DNA of 64,000 nt from Paracoccus subflavus (GCF_004310345.1 NZ_SISK01000010.1:48200-112199); one strand, 5' to 3'. Positions 51,064 through 59,901 are shown, numbered from the stretch's first letter. Program-made: numbers and translations. The notes: generated by a model not told the origin, from the sequence alone.

Positions 51064-51393
51064 TCAGGAAACCTCGACCTTTTGCGCGTCTTCGTAAACG
51101 GACCCGTCGTCGTCATACCAGGTGAACTTGAATTCCCCGGTTTCCGGCACCTTGGCGTCGAATTCCAGATAGGGATTCGTGCTGATCGCCGGTTCCAGGG
51201 TGGTATCCAGCACCATCTGACCGTTGAATTCGGCGGTGAAGCGGTTGATGATCGACCGGGGAATGAGGTTTCCGTCCTTGTCCTTGCGCTGACCGGACTC
51301 CATCGGATGCGAGATCAGCGTCTTGATGGTGATGACCTCGTCCTTGGTTGCGGTTTTCGGGACGCGGACGCGCGGTTTGACGTTTTCTGCCAT
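51064..51393 (-). CDS. soxZ: SoxZ, subunit of the sulfur carrier complex
   Basis: 109 residues, no signal peptide: it rides out with SoxY through Tat. Immunoglobulin-like fold (RVRVPKTATKDEVITIKTLISHPMESGQRKDKDGN in its start half). Binds SoxY to form the substrate carrier. Twenty-two bases after soxY and 62 before soxA. Confidence 0.95.
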   Translation of the reverse strand: MAENVKPRVRVPKTATKDEVITIKTLISHPMESGQRKDKDGNLIPRSIINRFTAEFNGQMVLDTTLEPAISTNPYLEFDAKVPETGEFKFTWYDDDGSVYEDAQKVEVS

Positions 51394-51415
51394 GTTCCTG
51401 TTCCTTTTTCCTAAA

Positions 51416-51862
51416 TCAGCCGCCGCAACCGCCGATGGTGACCTTTACGTTGGCTGCGGTACGCACAAAGCTGCCATCCGCCATCTTGGCGACCGCAACC
51501 AGATCCTGCGTCTTGAGCAGCCGGATGCGCGTGGCTGCGGCCTGGCTTGCGGCCAGGGGGCCGAAGTTGAAGGTCGCCACGCCCGGCGTCGGGTTTTCCG
51601 TGGCAAGCACCAGGATCGCCGAGGCGCCCGGCGCCTCGACCGAGATCGGCACCGTGTTCCCGTTCTCGGCGATCTCGGGCGCGGTCAGCGTCACCCCGTC
51701 GCCTTCCGAGACCTCTGCCCCACCGGTGAACTCGGCGATTATTTCATCGGCCGTCTTGACGGGCGCGGTCGTAGCCTCTTGTGCCCGCAGGCCGATCGGC
51801 AGAATCGCCAGCCCGGCCAGACCGGCGCTTGCGGCCACAATGGCGCGTCGTGATATCAGCAT
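51416..51862 (-). CDS. soxY: SoxY, sulfur substrate carrier
   Basis: 148 residues. Tat-like start ISRRAIVAASAG with Arg5-Arg6. The C-terminus is exactly GGCGG (residues 144-148), whose Cys146 carries the sulfur substrate through the Sox cycle. Forms SoxYZ with the next gene's product. Confidence 0.95.
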   Translation of the reverse strand: MLISRRAIVAASAGLAGLAILPIGLRAQEATTAPVKTADEIIAEFTGGAEVSEGDGVTLTAPEIAENGNTVPISVEAPGASAILVLATENPTPGVATFNFGPLAASQAAATRIRLLKTQDLVAVAKMADGSFVRTAANVKVTIGGCGG

Positions 51863-51918
51863 GGTTACCTTCCTTCCTTGTCACGCTGGCTGGCCACCCC
51901 GTCCGGGGCGCCGCCGCG

Positions 51919-52398
51919 TTATTCGCTGAGAGTCATCAGATAGGCGACGACATCCTCGACCTGCTGGGCGGACAGGATCGGCTTGATGTCCTCGGGCTTC
52001 TCGGGCGGTTTCGCCGTATAGGCGACCCCCGGGCGGATGAACGGACCGACCTTGTACATTCCCGGCATGAAAGACTCGGGGAAGGTGCGCTTTGCATCGA
52101 TGACGATGCCGCGCAACTGCGCCTCGGTCCAGCGATCCCCCGCGCCGTCCAACTGGGGGGCGATGTCGCCCTGGAACGGCACGTCCGGCATGGCCTCGAT
52201 GGCATGGCAGGCAACGCAGTTCCCCAGGGCATTCGTGGTCATGATGACCTTGCCCTCGTCGGGATTTCCCGGCGTGCCTGTCAGCGATTCCGCGACCGAG
52301 CCATCCTCGGACCAGGGAACATCTTCTGGCGCAATCTCGGCCATCGCCGGCAGGCCAAAGCCCGCCACAACTATTGTAAGCGCCAAAATCCGGTGCAT
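51919..52398 (-). CDS. soxX: SoxX, mono-haem cytochrome of the SoxAX complex
   Basis: 159 residues from ATG 52398 (GGGGGAGG upstream); the frame upstream to 52530 is promoter. Signal peptide ends GLPAMA, haem motif Cys61-Val-Ala-Cys64-His65. First gene of the leftward sox operon and the electron-accepting partner of SoxA. Confidence 0.95.
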   Translation of the reverse strand: MHRILALTIVVAGFGLPAMAEIAPEDVPWSEDGSVAESLTGTPGNPDEGKVIMTTNALGNCVACHAIEAMPDVPFQGDIAPQLDGAGDRWTEAQLRGIVIDAKRTFPESFMPGMYKVGPFIRPGVAYTAKPPEKPEDIKPILSAQQVEDVVAYLMTLSE

Positions 52399-52480
52399 GT
52401 GCCCTCCCCCAAAGGCGCAAAAGCCGTCCCTCGCGACTCGTGCAGGACTCACCTTAATGGCTTTGGATCGCGATGCAACG

Positions 52481-52500
52481 TTTATATTGCAATAATTGAA
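52481..52500. promoter_or_regulatory. Candidate SoxR operator, soxX/soxR gap
   Basis: Read on the minus strand: TTCAAT-TATTGCA-ATATAAA. It includes the 10-bp palindrome TATTGCAATA (52485-52494) in an otherwise GC-rich region. The same two half-sites flank a six-base gap at 55068-55086 before soxV/soxS. SoxR of the ArsR family is the natural candidate. Confidence 0.6.
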
Positions 52501-52576
52501 TGTCTCATCGTTATCGTGCTGGACAGCCATCAGCGCCGCGGGCTAAAAAGCCCGGTATTGCACAGGAAGGGTACCG

Positions 52577-52981
52577 ATGAACGGAGCGGAAGGTTTCGCA
52601 CGTTTCAGTCTGGCGAACCTGCTGTTCGGCCAGGCCGATCCCAAGGCGCCGCGCTCGGCTGCCGCGCAGGCGGAACCGGCGGCACGCTCTGCTGCGATCG
52701 AGGAAGCGGCCAATATCTTCAAGACCCTGGGTCATGAGGGACGGTTGCTGATCCTGTGCCACTTGGCGCAAGGCCCGAAAAGCGTTGGCGAGCTGGAAGG
52801 AATGCTTGACGCCCGGCAGTCCGCGGTCAGCCAGCAGCTTGCGCGTCTGCGGATCGAGGGATTGGTGACGGCGCGCCGGGACGGAAAGACGATCTTCTAT
52901 TCGCTCAAGGATCCGCGGATCGGCGAACTGCTGATCTGCTATGCGCGCATCTTTGGCGGCGCAGACCAACGGAACATGTGA
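52577..52981 (+). CDS. soxR: SoxR, ArsR-family persulfide-responsive repressor
   Basis: 134 residues, winged helix-turn-helix (EEAANIFKTLGHEGRLLILCHLA, then SVGELEGMLDARQSAVSQQLARLR). Two cysteines, Cys61 in the helix before the recognition unit and Cys121 near the C-terminus, fit the dithiol that SoxR/SqrR/BigR proteins use to sense reactive sulfur. In Paracoccus SoxR represses sox without thiosulfate. AGGAAGGG precedes the ATG. Divergent from soxX and followed by soxT 13 bp later. Confidence 0.9.
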   Translation: MNGAEGFARFSLANLLFGQADPKAPRSAAAQAEPAARSAAIEEAANIFKTLGHEGRLLILCHLAQGPKSVGELEGMLDARQSAVSQQLARLRIEGLVTARRDGKTIFYSLKDPRIGELLICYARIFGGADQRNM

Positions 52982-52994
52982 CGGGCATCCGGCC

Positions 52995-54041
52995 ATGACA
53001 GCGGACATCGCGGCGGGATTGCAGGCCGGCATGGTTGGCCTGGGGGTCGGCATCCTTCTGGGGCTGTGCGCGCGGCTGGGCGATTTCTGCACGCTGGGCG
53101 CCCTGGAAACGGCGCTGATCGGCCAGGATTTCCGCCGCTTTCATATCTGGAGCCTTGCGCTGGGTGTCGCCATTCTTTCCACCCATCTGGCCGATGCCTG
53201 GGGCATGATCGACATCGGCCGCAGCCTGCATCACGCCATCGCCTGGAACCCCGTGGCCAGCATCGCGGGCGGGCTGCTGTTCGGCTATGGGATGGCCATG
53301 GCGGGAAATTGCGGGTTCGGGGCCCTGGTGCGGGCCGGCGACGGCGACATCCGGTCGGTGCTGATCGTAGTGGTCCTGGGGATCGCCACCTATGCCACGC
53401 TTGCCGGGCCGCTGGCGCCGCTGCGCGTGTTCGTCTTTCCCCAGACCGAGCAGGACGGGCGATCCGGGATCGCCGAGGCGTTCTCGACCCTGACGGGACT
53501 CGATCCGGTCTGGCCGGCCGCGGCCCTGGGGCTTGCGCTGATCGCAGCGGGGCTTCGCCATCCGCAGGTGCGCCATTCGACTCGAACGATCATCTGTGCC
53601 ATTGGCGTCGGACTGTCCGTTGTTCTGGCGTTTGTCGGCACCACGCTGGTGGCGGGCCGCGGCATGGATGCCGTTTCCGTCGAAGGTCCGTCCTATACCG
53701 CGCCGGTGGGCCGGACCATCCTGTATCTGATGACCGCGACAGGAACGCTGCCGTCCTTCTCGGTCGGTCTGGTGCTGGGCACGCTGGCCGGGGCGGTGGC
53801 AGGCTCGCTGTGGCGCCGCAGTTTCCGGTGGGAGGCTTGCGACGATCCGCGCGAGCTGGGCCGCCAGTTGGGCGGGGCGATCATGATGGGCATCGGCGGG
53901 GTCATCGCCATGGGCTGCACCATCGGGCAGGGACTGACCGGCACCGCCGTGCTGGCCTGGTCAGGCCCGGTGACGCTGATGGCGATCGCCGCCGGGGCCT
54001 GGGTGGGCCTGCAGCGGCTGCTGCTGCCCGAGGATGTATAG
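52995..54041 (+). CDS. soxT: SoxT, YeeE/YedE-family sulfur transporter
   Basis: 348 residues from ATG 52995 (the frame starts earlier within soxR). About nine or ten membrane segments in two halves. Conserved Cys motifs of the TsuA/YeeE family: FCTLGAL near 30, GNCGFGALVRAG near 103 and MGCTIGQGLTG near 312. Thought to move thiosulfate or related sulfur across the inner membrane. Known in the sox locus of P. pantotrophus. Co-directional with soxR. Confidence 0.82.
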   Translation: MTADIAAGLQAGMVGLGVGILLGLCARLGDFCTLGALETALIGQDFRRFHIWSLALGVAILSTHLADAWGMIDIGRSLHHAIAWNPVASIAGGLLFGYGMAMAGNCGFGALVRAGDGDIRSVLIVVVLGIATYATLAGPLAPLRVFVFPQTEQDGRSGIAEAFSTLTGLDPVWPAAALGLALIAAGLRHPQVRHSTRTIICAIGVGLSVVLAFVGTTLVAGRGMDAVSVEGPSYTAPVGRTILYLMTATGTLPSFSVGLVLGTLAGAVAGSLWRRSFRWEACDDPRELGRQLGGAIMMGIGGVIAMGCTIGQGLTGTAVLAWSGPVTLMAIAAGAWVGLQRLLLPEDV

Positions 54042-54073
54042 GGTTCCGGCCATCCGACCGACCCGATGCGCGG

Positions 54074-54556
54074 CTATTCGGTTCCGGTGTCCACCAGACC
54101 GGTCAGCATGTCGTTCACCGGCTTCATCGTCTCGCCAGGATAATAGCGGTGGCCCACGACAACCGTGCCGGGTTCGTCGGCCCGCTCATAGACAAAGATC
54201 GTATAGGGGCAGTACTGGATGTTGGCCGGATCGGCCTCCATCACCTGGCGCGAAACCGTTGCCGAACAGAAGCTGAAGATGTCGGCCTGGGTGAACAGAT
54301 CCTTGGCGCCGCCGACATCCTCCTTGGTGCGGGACAGCATCTCGCCGACATGGCTTGTCAGGTCGATGACCAGTCCTTCGTTGGTGATCGCCTGTTCGAC
54401 GGCAAAGGCCACGTCGTCGAACGACCCTTCGACCGTGCGGACATAGGCAGTGCTTTCGGTGTCCGGCGCGGACGCGTCCTGTGCGGCTGCCTGGCCGTGG
54501 ATCAGGAAAAGGGCCGCAAACGCGGTGCACGCCCCAAGGATGGCTGTCTTGTTCAT
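54074..54556 (-). CDS. DUF302 protein with signal peptide
   Basis: 160 residues, signal peptide ending GQAAAQ. DUF302 fold with the typical VDLTSHVGEMLSRTKEDVG and DIFSFCSATVSRQVMEADPANIQYCPYTIFVYE; Cys in each of the last two strands. Exported DUF302 proteins occur with sulfur metabolism genes but have no proven function. It is the gene downstream of soxS on the same strand, 36 bp away, which makes it a candidate Sox accessory. Confidence 0.72.
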   Translation of the reverse strand: MNKTAILGACTAFAALFLIHGQAAAQDASAPDTESTAYVRTVEGSFDDVAFAVEQAITNEGLVIDLTSHVGEMLSRTKEDVGGAKDLFTQADIFSFCSATVSRQVMEADPANIQYCPYTIFVYERADEPGTVVVGHRYYPGETMKPVNDMLTGLVDTGTE

Positions 54557-54592
54557 CTGATCGTTTCTCGTGCTTTCATGAGGCGTTAACCG

Positions 54593-55036
54593 TCAGGGGC
54601 CGGAATCCGCCGGCTCGGACGGGACGGCGCCGGCCGGATCGGCCGCCGACCATCCCGCGTCGTGCAAAAGGCGTTCAAGCATCACCCAGAAGAACTGATC
54701 CCCCGCATAGCCCTCGATCCGGCCGACCTCGCGTCCTTCGGACAACAGCACGAAGGTGGGCGTGAAGGCCGGCGGACGCCCGGTCAGGGTGACATCCTCG
54801 GGCAGGGGCGCATAGACATCAAGGCGCTGCAACGGCGCGGCCTGGCCTTCGGGGGTCTTGGGATAGGCCGGGCCGATCTCCTCGTTCCACTGCCGGCAAT
54901 AGCTGCATCCATCGCGCTCGAACATCAAGAGCTGGAAGGGTGCTGCCGATGCGGCACCGGCCATCGCGCACAGGATCGCCAAGGCCGCGATCACGGCAGC
55001 AAGGCGGAAACAGACCGGATTCAGGGTCGAGGCCAT
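54593..55036 (-). CDS. soxS: SoxS, periplasmic thioredoxin
   Basis: 147 residues from ATG 55036; TTG 55072 in frame is an alternative and neither has a strong ribosome-binding site. Signal peptide ends ASAAP, thioredoxin active site Cys44-Ser-Tyr-Cys47, cis-Pro in FTPTFVLL. SoxS reactivates inactive SoxY in the periplasm. Divergent from soxV, with a SoxR-like operator between. Confidence 0.85.
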   Translation of the reverse strand: MASTLNPVCFRLAAVIAALAILCAMAGAASAAPFQLLMFERDGCSYCRQWNEEIGPAYPKTPEGQAAPLQRLDVYAPLPEDVTLTGRPPAFTPTFVLLSEGREVGRIEGYAGDQFFWVMLERLLHDAGWSAADPAGAVPSEPADSGP

Positions 55037-55067
55037 GGGAACCGCATTGACGGGTGCAGATACGTAT

Positions 55068-55086
55068 TTCAATATGATGATATAAA
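55068..55086. promoter_or_regulatory. Candidate SoxR operator, soxS/soxV gap
   Basis: TTCAAT-ATGATG-ATATAAA. Same half-sites as 52481-52500 with a six- instead of seven-base spacer. It lies between the divergent soxS and soxV genes, 66 bp before soxV. Confidence 0.6.
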
Positions 55087-55151
55087 GGTGTCATTGCAAG
55101 CGCGGTGGAAAAGCCCTGTCCTGTTCCGCCTGACTTGCCGGAAGGTTGCCG

Positions 55152-55889
55152 ATGCCCGAAATCTCCTTTGGCGGTGCCGCCGTTGCGGGATTGCTGTCGT
55201 TCCTGTCGCCCTGCATCCTGCCCATGGTGCCGTTCTATCTGTGCTATCTGGCGGGGATCTCGATCACCGAGATCAGGGGCTCTCGGGGGATCGATCCGCT
55301 TGCGCGGCGGCGGCTCGTGCTGGGGGCCATCGCGTTTTCGCTGGGCGTCACGACGATCTTCGTGATGCTGGGCCTGGGCGCGACGGCGATCGGATCGGCC
55401 TTTTCCCGCTGGCGGACGGAATTATCCTGGGTGGCGGCCGGCATCCTGGGGGTGTTCGGACTGCATTTTCTGGGCGTCATCCGCATCCCGTTCCTGTATC
55501 GGCAGGCACGAATGGAGTCCTCGGGCAATCCGGCGACGCTGGGGGGCGCCTATCTGATGGGGCTGGCCTTCGGGTTCGGCTGGACCCCCTGCGCGGGTCC
55601 GGCCCTTGCCGCGATCCTGTTCCTCGCCTCGGGACAGGACAGCCTGTGGCAGGGGGGGGCGTTGCTGCTGGTCTATGGCCTGGCGATGACCCTGCCCTTT
55701 GTGGTGATCGCGTTCTTTGCCCGGCCCTTCCTGGACTGGGTTTCGCGACACCAGCGGATGCTGGGCATGGTCGAGCGGGTCATGGGCGCCATGCTGATCC
55801 TGTTCGCGGTCCTGATCGCCACGGACGGGGTCAACCGGATCGCCGCCGTGATGGTGAACAACATGGATTGGAGTGCGACAACACGATGA
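55152..55889 (+). CDS. soxV: SoxV, CcdA/DsbD-type membrane reductant carrier
   Basis: 245 residues from ATG 55152 (GGAAGG upstream). Six membrane segments with the CcdA cysteines: Cys21 (SPCILP, in the first helix) and a second in WTPCAGP near 142; Cys31 also lies in the first helix. It carries electrons from the cytoplasm to the periplasmic thioredoxin SoxW. Stop overlaps the soxW start (ATGA). Confidence 0.9.
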   Translation: MPEISFGGAAVAGLLSFLSPCILPMVPFYLCYLAGISITEIRGSRGIDPLARRRLVLGAIAFSLGVTTIFVMLGLGATAIGSAFSRWRTELSWVAAGILGVFGLHFLGVIRIPFLYRQARMESSGNPATLGGAYLMGLAFGFGWTPCAGPALAAILFLASGQDSLWQGGALLLVYGLAMTLPFVVIAFFARPFLDWVSRHQRMLGMVERVMGAMLILFAVLIATDGVNRIAAVMVNNMDWSATTR

Positions 55890-56425
55890 AACGCCTTTTC
55901 CTTTCCCTGATGCTGCTGTCCCAACCGGTCGCCGCCGGCTCTGTGCCGTTGGGCGACGACGGCCTGCACAAGCCGGACTGGCTGAAGAACGGCTTCAAGG
56001 TTCTGGCCGAAGACCTTCAGGATGCTGCGGCCGCCGATCGCCACCTGCTGCTGATCGTCGAGCAAAGGGGCTGCATCTACTGCGCCAAGCTGCACAACGA
56101 GGTGCTGACCGATCCCCGTATCGACAGCCTGATCCGAGAGCGGTTCGACGTGGTTCAGGTCGATCTGTTCGGCGGAACCGAATTGACCGACATGGACGGC
56201 GAGGTTCTGACCGAAAAGCGGGCCGTCGCGAAATGGGGCGTCGCCGTCACCCCCACGCTGATCTTCCTGCCCCGGACGCCGCCCCCCGAGGCCGATGTCG
56301 GCCGCGCCGCCATGGCGGTCATTCCCGGCGTCCTGGAGGCCGACGATCTGCTGGCCGTTCTGGAATGGGCGGCGGCGGACGGCCCGGCCACCGGCCAGGA
56401 CATCGCCGACATCCTTGCCCGCTAG
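55886..56425 (+). CDS. soxW: SoxW, periplasmic thioredoxin
   Basis: 179 residues from ATG 55886. Signal peptide ends VAAGS, active site Cys63-Ile-Tyr-Cys66, cis-Pro in VTPTLIFL. It receives electrons from SoxV and keeps Sox proteins or SoxS reduced. Coupled to soxV, 39 bp before the MBL gene soxG. Confidence 0.9.
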   Translation: MKRLFLSLMLLSQPVAAGSVPLGDDGLHKPDWLKNGFKVLAEDLQDAAAADRHLLLIVEQRGCIYCAKLHNEVLTDPRIDSLIRERFDVVQVDLFGGTELTDMDGEVLTEKRAVAKWGVAVTPTLIFLPRTPPPEADVGRAAMAVIPGVLEADDLLAVLEWAAADGPATGQDIADILAR

Positions 56426-56464
56426 AACCGCAATCCCCGCCCCGCTGACCCCAAGGACATTGCC

Positions 56465-57391
56465 ATGCACATCGCCCGCCGCTTTTTTCTGGTTCGTTCC
56501 GCCGCCCTGATCGCCACCGCAGCCCTGCCGATCGGTCCGGCGCGCGGCTGGGCCGTCACGACGATGACCGCGGGCGACCTGCGCATCGACAGCGTGTCTG
56601 ACGGCCATATCGAGTTTCCGCCCGACTTTGCCTTCTCGACCATTCCCGAATCCGAACGGACCGACCTGTTGCGCAGCCTGGGGATCGACCCGCAGGCGGT
56701 GGTGCGCAGCCCGCTGAACGTCACGCTGTTGCGCCAGGGGGACCGGGTGGTGCTGTTCGACGTGGGCTCCGGTCCCGACTTCGTGCCCACGGCCGGCAAG
56801 CTGGCCGAGGCGCTTGCCGCCGTCGATGTCGCCCCCGAGGATGTGACGGATGTCGTTTTCACCCACGGCCATCCCGACCACCTGTGGGGCCTGCTGGACG
56901 ATTTCGACGAACCGCTGTTCGCTAATGCCGCCCTGCACATGGGCCAGGCCGAATTCGACTATTGGACCGATCCTGCCACGATGGACACCATCGGCGAGGA
57001 ACGCCAGTCCTTTGCGGCGGGCGCCATGCGCCGTCTGACCGTCGTGGGCGACCGGATCACGCGCTTCGAGGACGGGGCCGAGGTTCTGCCCGGTATCCGC
57101 GCCGTCATGACCCCCGGCCATACGCCCGGCCACATGTCCTTCCAGGTCGGCACGCCGGAAAGCGGTCTGTTCGTGACCGGCGATTTCGTCACCATGCTGG
57201 CCGGTTTTGCCCGCCCCGATCTGGGCACCGCGACCGATCACGACCCCGAGCTTGCCGCCCGGACACGGGCCGCAACGCTGGCGCAACTGGCGGACCAGGG
57301 CTGGACGATCCTTGGCTATCACCTGCCAGATGGCGGCATCGGCCGCGTCCGCCGCGAGGGCGAGGCGTTTACCTTTGAAAGCGAGGTGTGA
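56465..57391 (+). CDS. soxG: SoxG, exported metallo-beta-lactamase-fold hydrolase
   Basis: 308 residues, Tat-like N-terminus with Arg5-Arg6 (ARRFFLVRSAAL). MBL fold with a full metal motif HGHPDH near 136, second His in MTPGHTPGHM, Asp in TGDF and terminal His in LGYHLPD. In P. pantotrophus SoxG is encoded beside soxH and is a Zn-binding protein of unclear role. Follows soxW by 39 bp and its stop is two bases before soxH. The name rests on order and fold. Confidence 0.78.
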   Translation: MHIARRFFLVRSAALIATAALPIGPARGWAVTTMTAGDLRIDSVSDGHIEFPPDFAFSTIPESERTDLLRSLGIDPQAVVRSPLNVTLLRQGDRVVLFDVGSGPDFVPTAGKLAEALAAVDVAPEDVTDVVFTHGHPDHLWGLLDDFDEPLFANAALHMGQAEFDYWTDPATMDTIGEERQSFAAGAMRRLTVVGDRITRFEDGAEVLPGIRAVMTPGHTPGHMSFQVGTPESGLFVTGDFVTMLAGFARPDLGTATDHDPELAARTRAATLAQLADQGWTILGYHLPDGGIGRVRREGEAFTFESEV

Positions 57392-57393
57392 CG

Positions 57394-58350
57394 ATGGGGT
57401 CCGGGATTCGGATGATCGCAGCCGCCCTGACGGTTCTGGCGACCACGGCGCAGGCCGAGGACGCGCCTGACAAATATCCCGGCTCGGTTCTCTACAGTGC
57501 GCCGGTCGAGGTGGCGCCGGGCATCTATAGCGCGATCGGCGCCACCCAGCCGCCGACCTACGAGAATGCGGGCCACAACAACAACCTGTCCTTCATCGTC
57601 ACCTCGGACGGGGTGGCGGTGGTCAACGGCGGCGCGTCGTGGAAGCTGGCCGAGGCGCTGCACGCCGAGATCCGCAAGATCACCGACCAGCCGGTCAGGC
57701 TGGTCATCAACGAAAACGGCCAGGGCCATTCGATGCTGGGCAACAGCTACTGGGCCGCGCAGGGCGTCCCCAGCCTTGCCCACGAGGACGCCGCCCGGGC
57801 GTTCCTTGACAGCGAGGGGCCGGGCGGGCTCGAATCCCTCAGATCCTATGCGCGCGAGAACGCCGAAGGCACCAGCATCGTCGAGCCTGCGGAAACCTTT
57901 TCCGACCGCAAGGACATCCAGATGGGCGACACAAGGATCGAGGTGCTGCACCTTGGCCCGGCCCATTCGCCCGGCGACACGCAGGTCTGGCTGCCGGACA
58001 GCAAGGTGCTGATCGCGGGCGACATCGCCTTTTCCGAACGGATGCCGCCGATCTTTCAGGGAACCTGCACCCCTTGCTGGATCGAAACCTTTGAAACCAA
58101 ACTGGAACCGCTGGACCCCCGGATCATCGTGCCCGGCCACGGCGCGCCGACCGATCTGGAAACCGTGCGCCATGCGACGGTCGGCTATCTTACGGATCTG
58201 CGCGCCAAGATCGCCGAGCATCTGGACAATGGCGGCGACCTGTCCCAGGCCTATTATGTCGATCAGTCCCAATGGAGCTGGATGGACACCTTCGAGGAAC
58301 TGGCCACCAAGAATGCCGGCGTAGTCTTTTCGGAGATGGAGTTCGAATAG
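57394..58350 (+). CDS. soxH: SoxH, MBL-fold protein with altered metal motif
   Basis: 318 residues from ATG 57394 (GAGGTG five bases upstream). Signal peptide ends TTAQA. MBL fold with the second-half ligands His, Asp and His in GPAHSPGD, AGDIAF and PGHGAP. The first-half HxHxDH motif is replaced by NENGQGHS, so the canonical dinuclear zinc site is incomplete. A related form is known for SoxH-like proteins. Function in sulfur oxidation is not settled. Last gene of soxVWGH. Confidence 0.82.
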   Translation: MGSGIRMIAAALTVLATTAQAEDAPDKYPGSVLYSAPVEVAPGIYSAIGATQPPTYENAGHNNNLSFIVTSDGVAVVNGGASWKLAEALHAEIRKITDQPVRLVINENGQGHSMLGNSYWAAQGVPSLAHEDAARAFLDSEGPGGLESLRSYARENAEGTSIVEPAETFSDRKDIQMGDTRIEVLHLGPAHSPGDTQVWLPDSKVLIAGDIAFSERMPPIFQGTCTPCWIETFETKLEPLDPRIIVPGHGAPTDLETVRHATVGYLTDLRAKIAEHLDNGGDLSQAYYVDQSQWSWMDTFEELATKNAGVVFSEMEFE

Positions 58351-58433
58351 GCCGGCTGCCGGAACGGCGGCATTGGAACGCCGGTTGGACGGCAGGACAG
58401 CTTCTGCACCCTGACCCGTCGCCTCCCTGGGGG

Positions 58434-59753
58434 CTAGTCCAGGGTCTTGCCCCGCATTTCGGGAACCGCCCTCAGCGCCAGAACCGTCGCCAGCGAACAG
58501 GCCATGACGTAATAGGCGGGCGCGATCGGGCTGCCGGTGGCCTGGATCAGCCAGGTCACGATGAACTGGCCGAACCCGCCGAAGATGGCGACCCCCAGGG
58601 CATAGACCAGCGACATGCCTGTGGCCCGCACCTCGACCGGAAAAATCTCGGCCAGGGTGATGATGACGGTGGCCCCGCCCGTGGCGTTGAGGATCGCCAG
58701 GCCCGCGACGATGGTCAGCAGCGTCCCCAGCGTCGGGTTGGCATTCAGGGACAGGAAGGCCGGATAGATCAGCACCAGAAGCAGCAGATAGGAAACGAGG
58801 ATGACCGTCTTTCGGCCGATCCGGTCCGAGATCGCCCCGCCGATGGGCGATGCCACAAGGGTCACGAACCCGGCGGTGACCCCGGCCAGCAGCCCGGCGG
58901 TCGGCGACAGGCCCAGTTGCGTGACCGCATAGGTCGCCATGTACAGCACCACGACTGCATTCGCCGCCGTGCCGCCGATGATAAGGGCGACACCGGTCAG
59001 GATGCGGGGAAGATGCGACCCCATCGCCAACCGCAGCGACGACACCGCGCGCGTTTCGGCGTGCTGTTCGTTGGCGTGGCTTTCCTTCAGCGCACGGCGC
59101 AGCCACAGGCCGACCGGAACGATGCCGACGCCGATCAGGAACGGGATGCGCCATCCCCAGGCCGCGACCTGTTCGGGCGTCAGAGCGCTGTTGATGATCA
59201 GCGCGACGCCAGCACCGGCCAGCACCGCCAGGCCCTGACTGGCCAGTTGCCACGAGCCGAAAAAGCCGCGGCGGTCGGCTGGTGCATGTTCGGCCAGCAG
59301 CGTGGTGGCCGCCCCGACCTCTCCTCCGGCCGAAAAGCCCTGGATCAGGCGGCCCAGCACGATGATGACCGGACCCAGGACGCCTGCCGTGGCATAGACC
59401 GGGGCCAGGCCGATCATTCCGGTCCCCAGGGCCATCAGCATCAGCGTCACCACCGTCGCCCGCTTGCGCCCCCTGCGGTCGGCATAGGCGCCCAGCACCA
59501 CGCCACCCAGCGGCCGCATCAGGAAGCCCACCCCATAGGTCGCAAAGGCGAACAGCAGTTGCGCGGTCGCGTCCTGCGCCGGAAAGAACAGTGCGCCGAT
59601 GGTGCGCGCAAAGAAACTGAAGACGACGAAATCAAAGAACTCGAGCGCGTTGCCGATGGTGCAGGCGGCAATAAGACGGCTGTGCGAGATCTGGCCCCGA
59701 CGCTCGACATCATCGCCGGGCGCCTCGGCCTCGGCTGGATAAGCAGCAGGCAT
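58434..59753 (-). CDS. MFS transporter, metabolite:proton symporter (MHS) family
   Basis: 439 residues from ATG 59753 (GGGAGAAA upstream). Twelve membrane segments; MHS features are NALEFFDFVVFSFFA in helix 1, DRRGRKRATV in the loop 2-3, and GGEVGAATTLLAEHAP after helix 4. These carriers take up citrate, 2-oxoglutarate, shikimate or proline-betaine with protons. Divergent from a MarR gene, with a palindrome between, so it may be induced by its substrate. No catabolic gene adjoins, so the solute is open. Confidence 0.88.
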   Translation of the reverse strand: MPAAYPAEAEAPGDDVERRGQISHSRLIAACTIGNALEFFDFVVFSFFARTIGALFFPAQDATAQLLFAFATYGVGFLMRPLGGVVLGAYADRRGRKRATVVTLMLMALGTGMIGLAPVYATAGVLGPVIIVLGRLIQGFSAGGEVGAATTLLAEHAPADRRGFFGSWQLASQGLAVLAGAGVALIINSALTPEQVAAWGWRIPFLIGVGIVPVGLWLRRALKESHANEQHAETRAVSSLRLAMGSHLPRILTGVALIIGGTAANAVVVLYMATYAVTQLGLSPTAGLLAGVTAGFVTLVASPIGGAISDRIGRKTVILVSYLLLLVLIYPAFLSLNANPTLGTLLTIVAGLAILNATGGATVIITLAEIFPVEVRATGMSLVYALGVAIFGGFGQFIVTWLIQATGSPIAPAYYVMACSLATVLALRAVPEMRGKTLD

Positions 59754-59829
59754 GGTTTTTCTCCCTGAAACAGCGGCGGGCATTCTTGTTCCGGGCTGGC
59801 CCGCGCCATCATAGCGATAGGGGAAATAA

Positions 59830-59842
59830 TTGCATTTTGCAA
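59830..59842. promoter_or_regulatory. MarR-type palindrome between the transporter and marR
   Basis: TTGCA-TTT-TGCAA, a perfect 5-bp inverted repeat, in an AT-rich stretch 60 bp before the marR start and 77 bp before the transporter start. MarR proteins bind such short TTGC/GCAA dyads. Confidence 0.5.
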
Positions 59843-59901
59843 CTGTTGCTGGACGCATGTTTTTTGATTAGCCTTCCCCCTCATGCAATCCCGGTTTTTT
59901 T

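Noticed and set aside
51416..52398. A second SoxYZ-like or SoxX-like pair by similarity
   Set aside because: Only one copy of each; other frames overlapping them are shadows.
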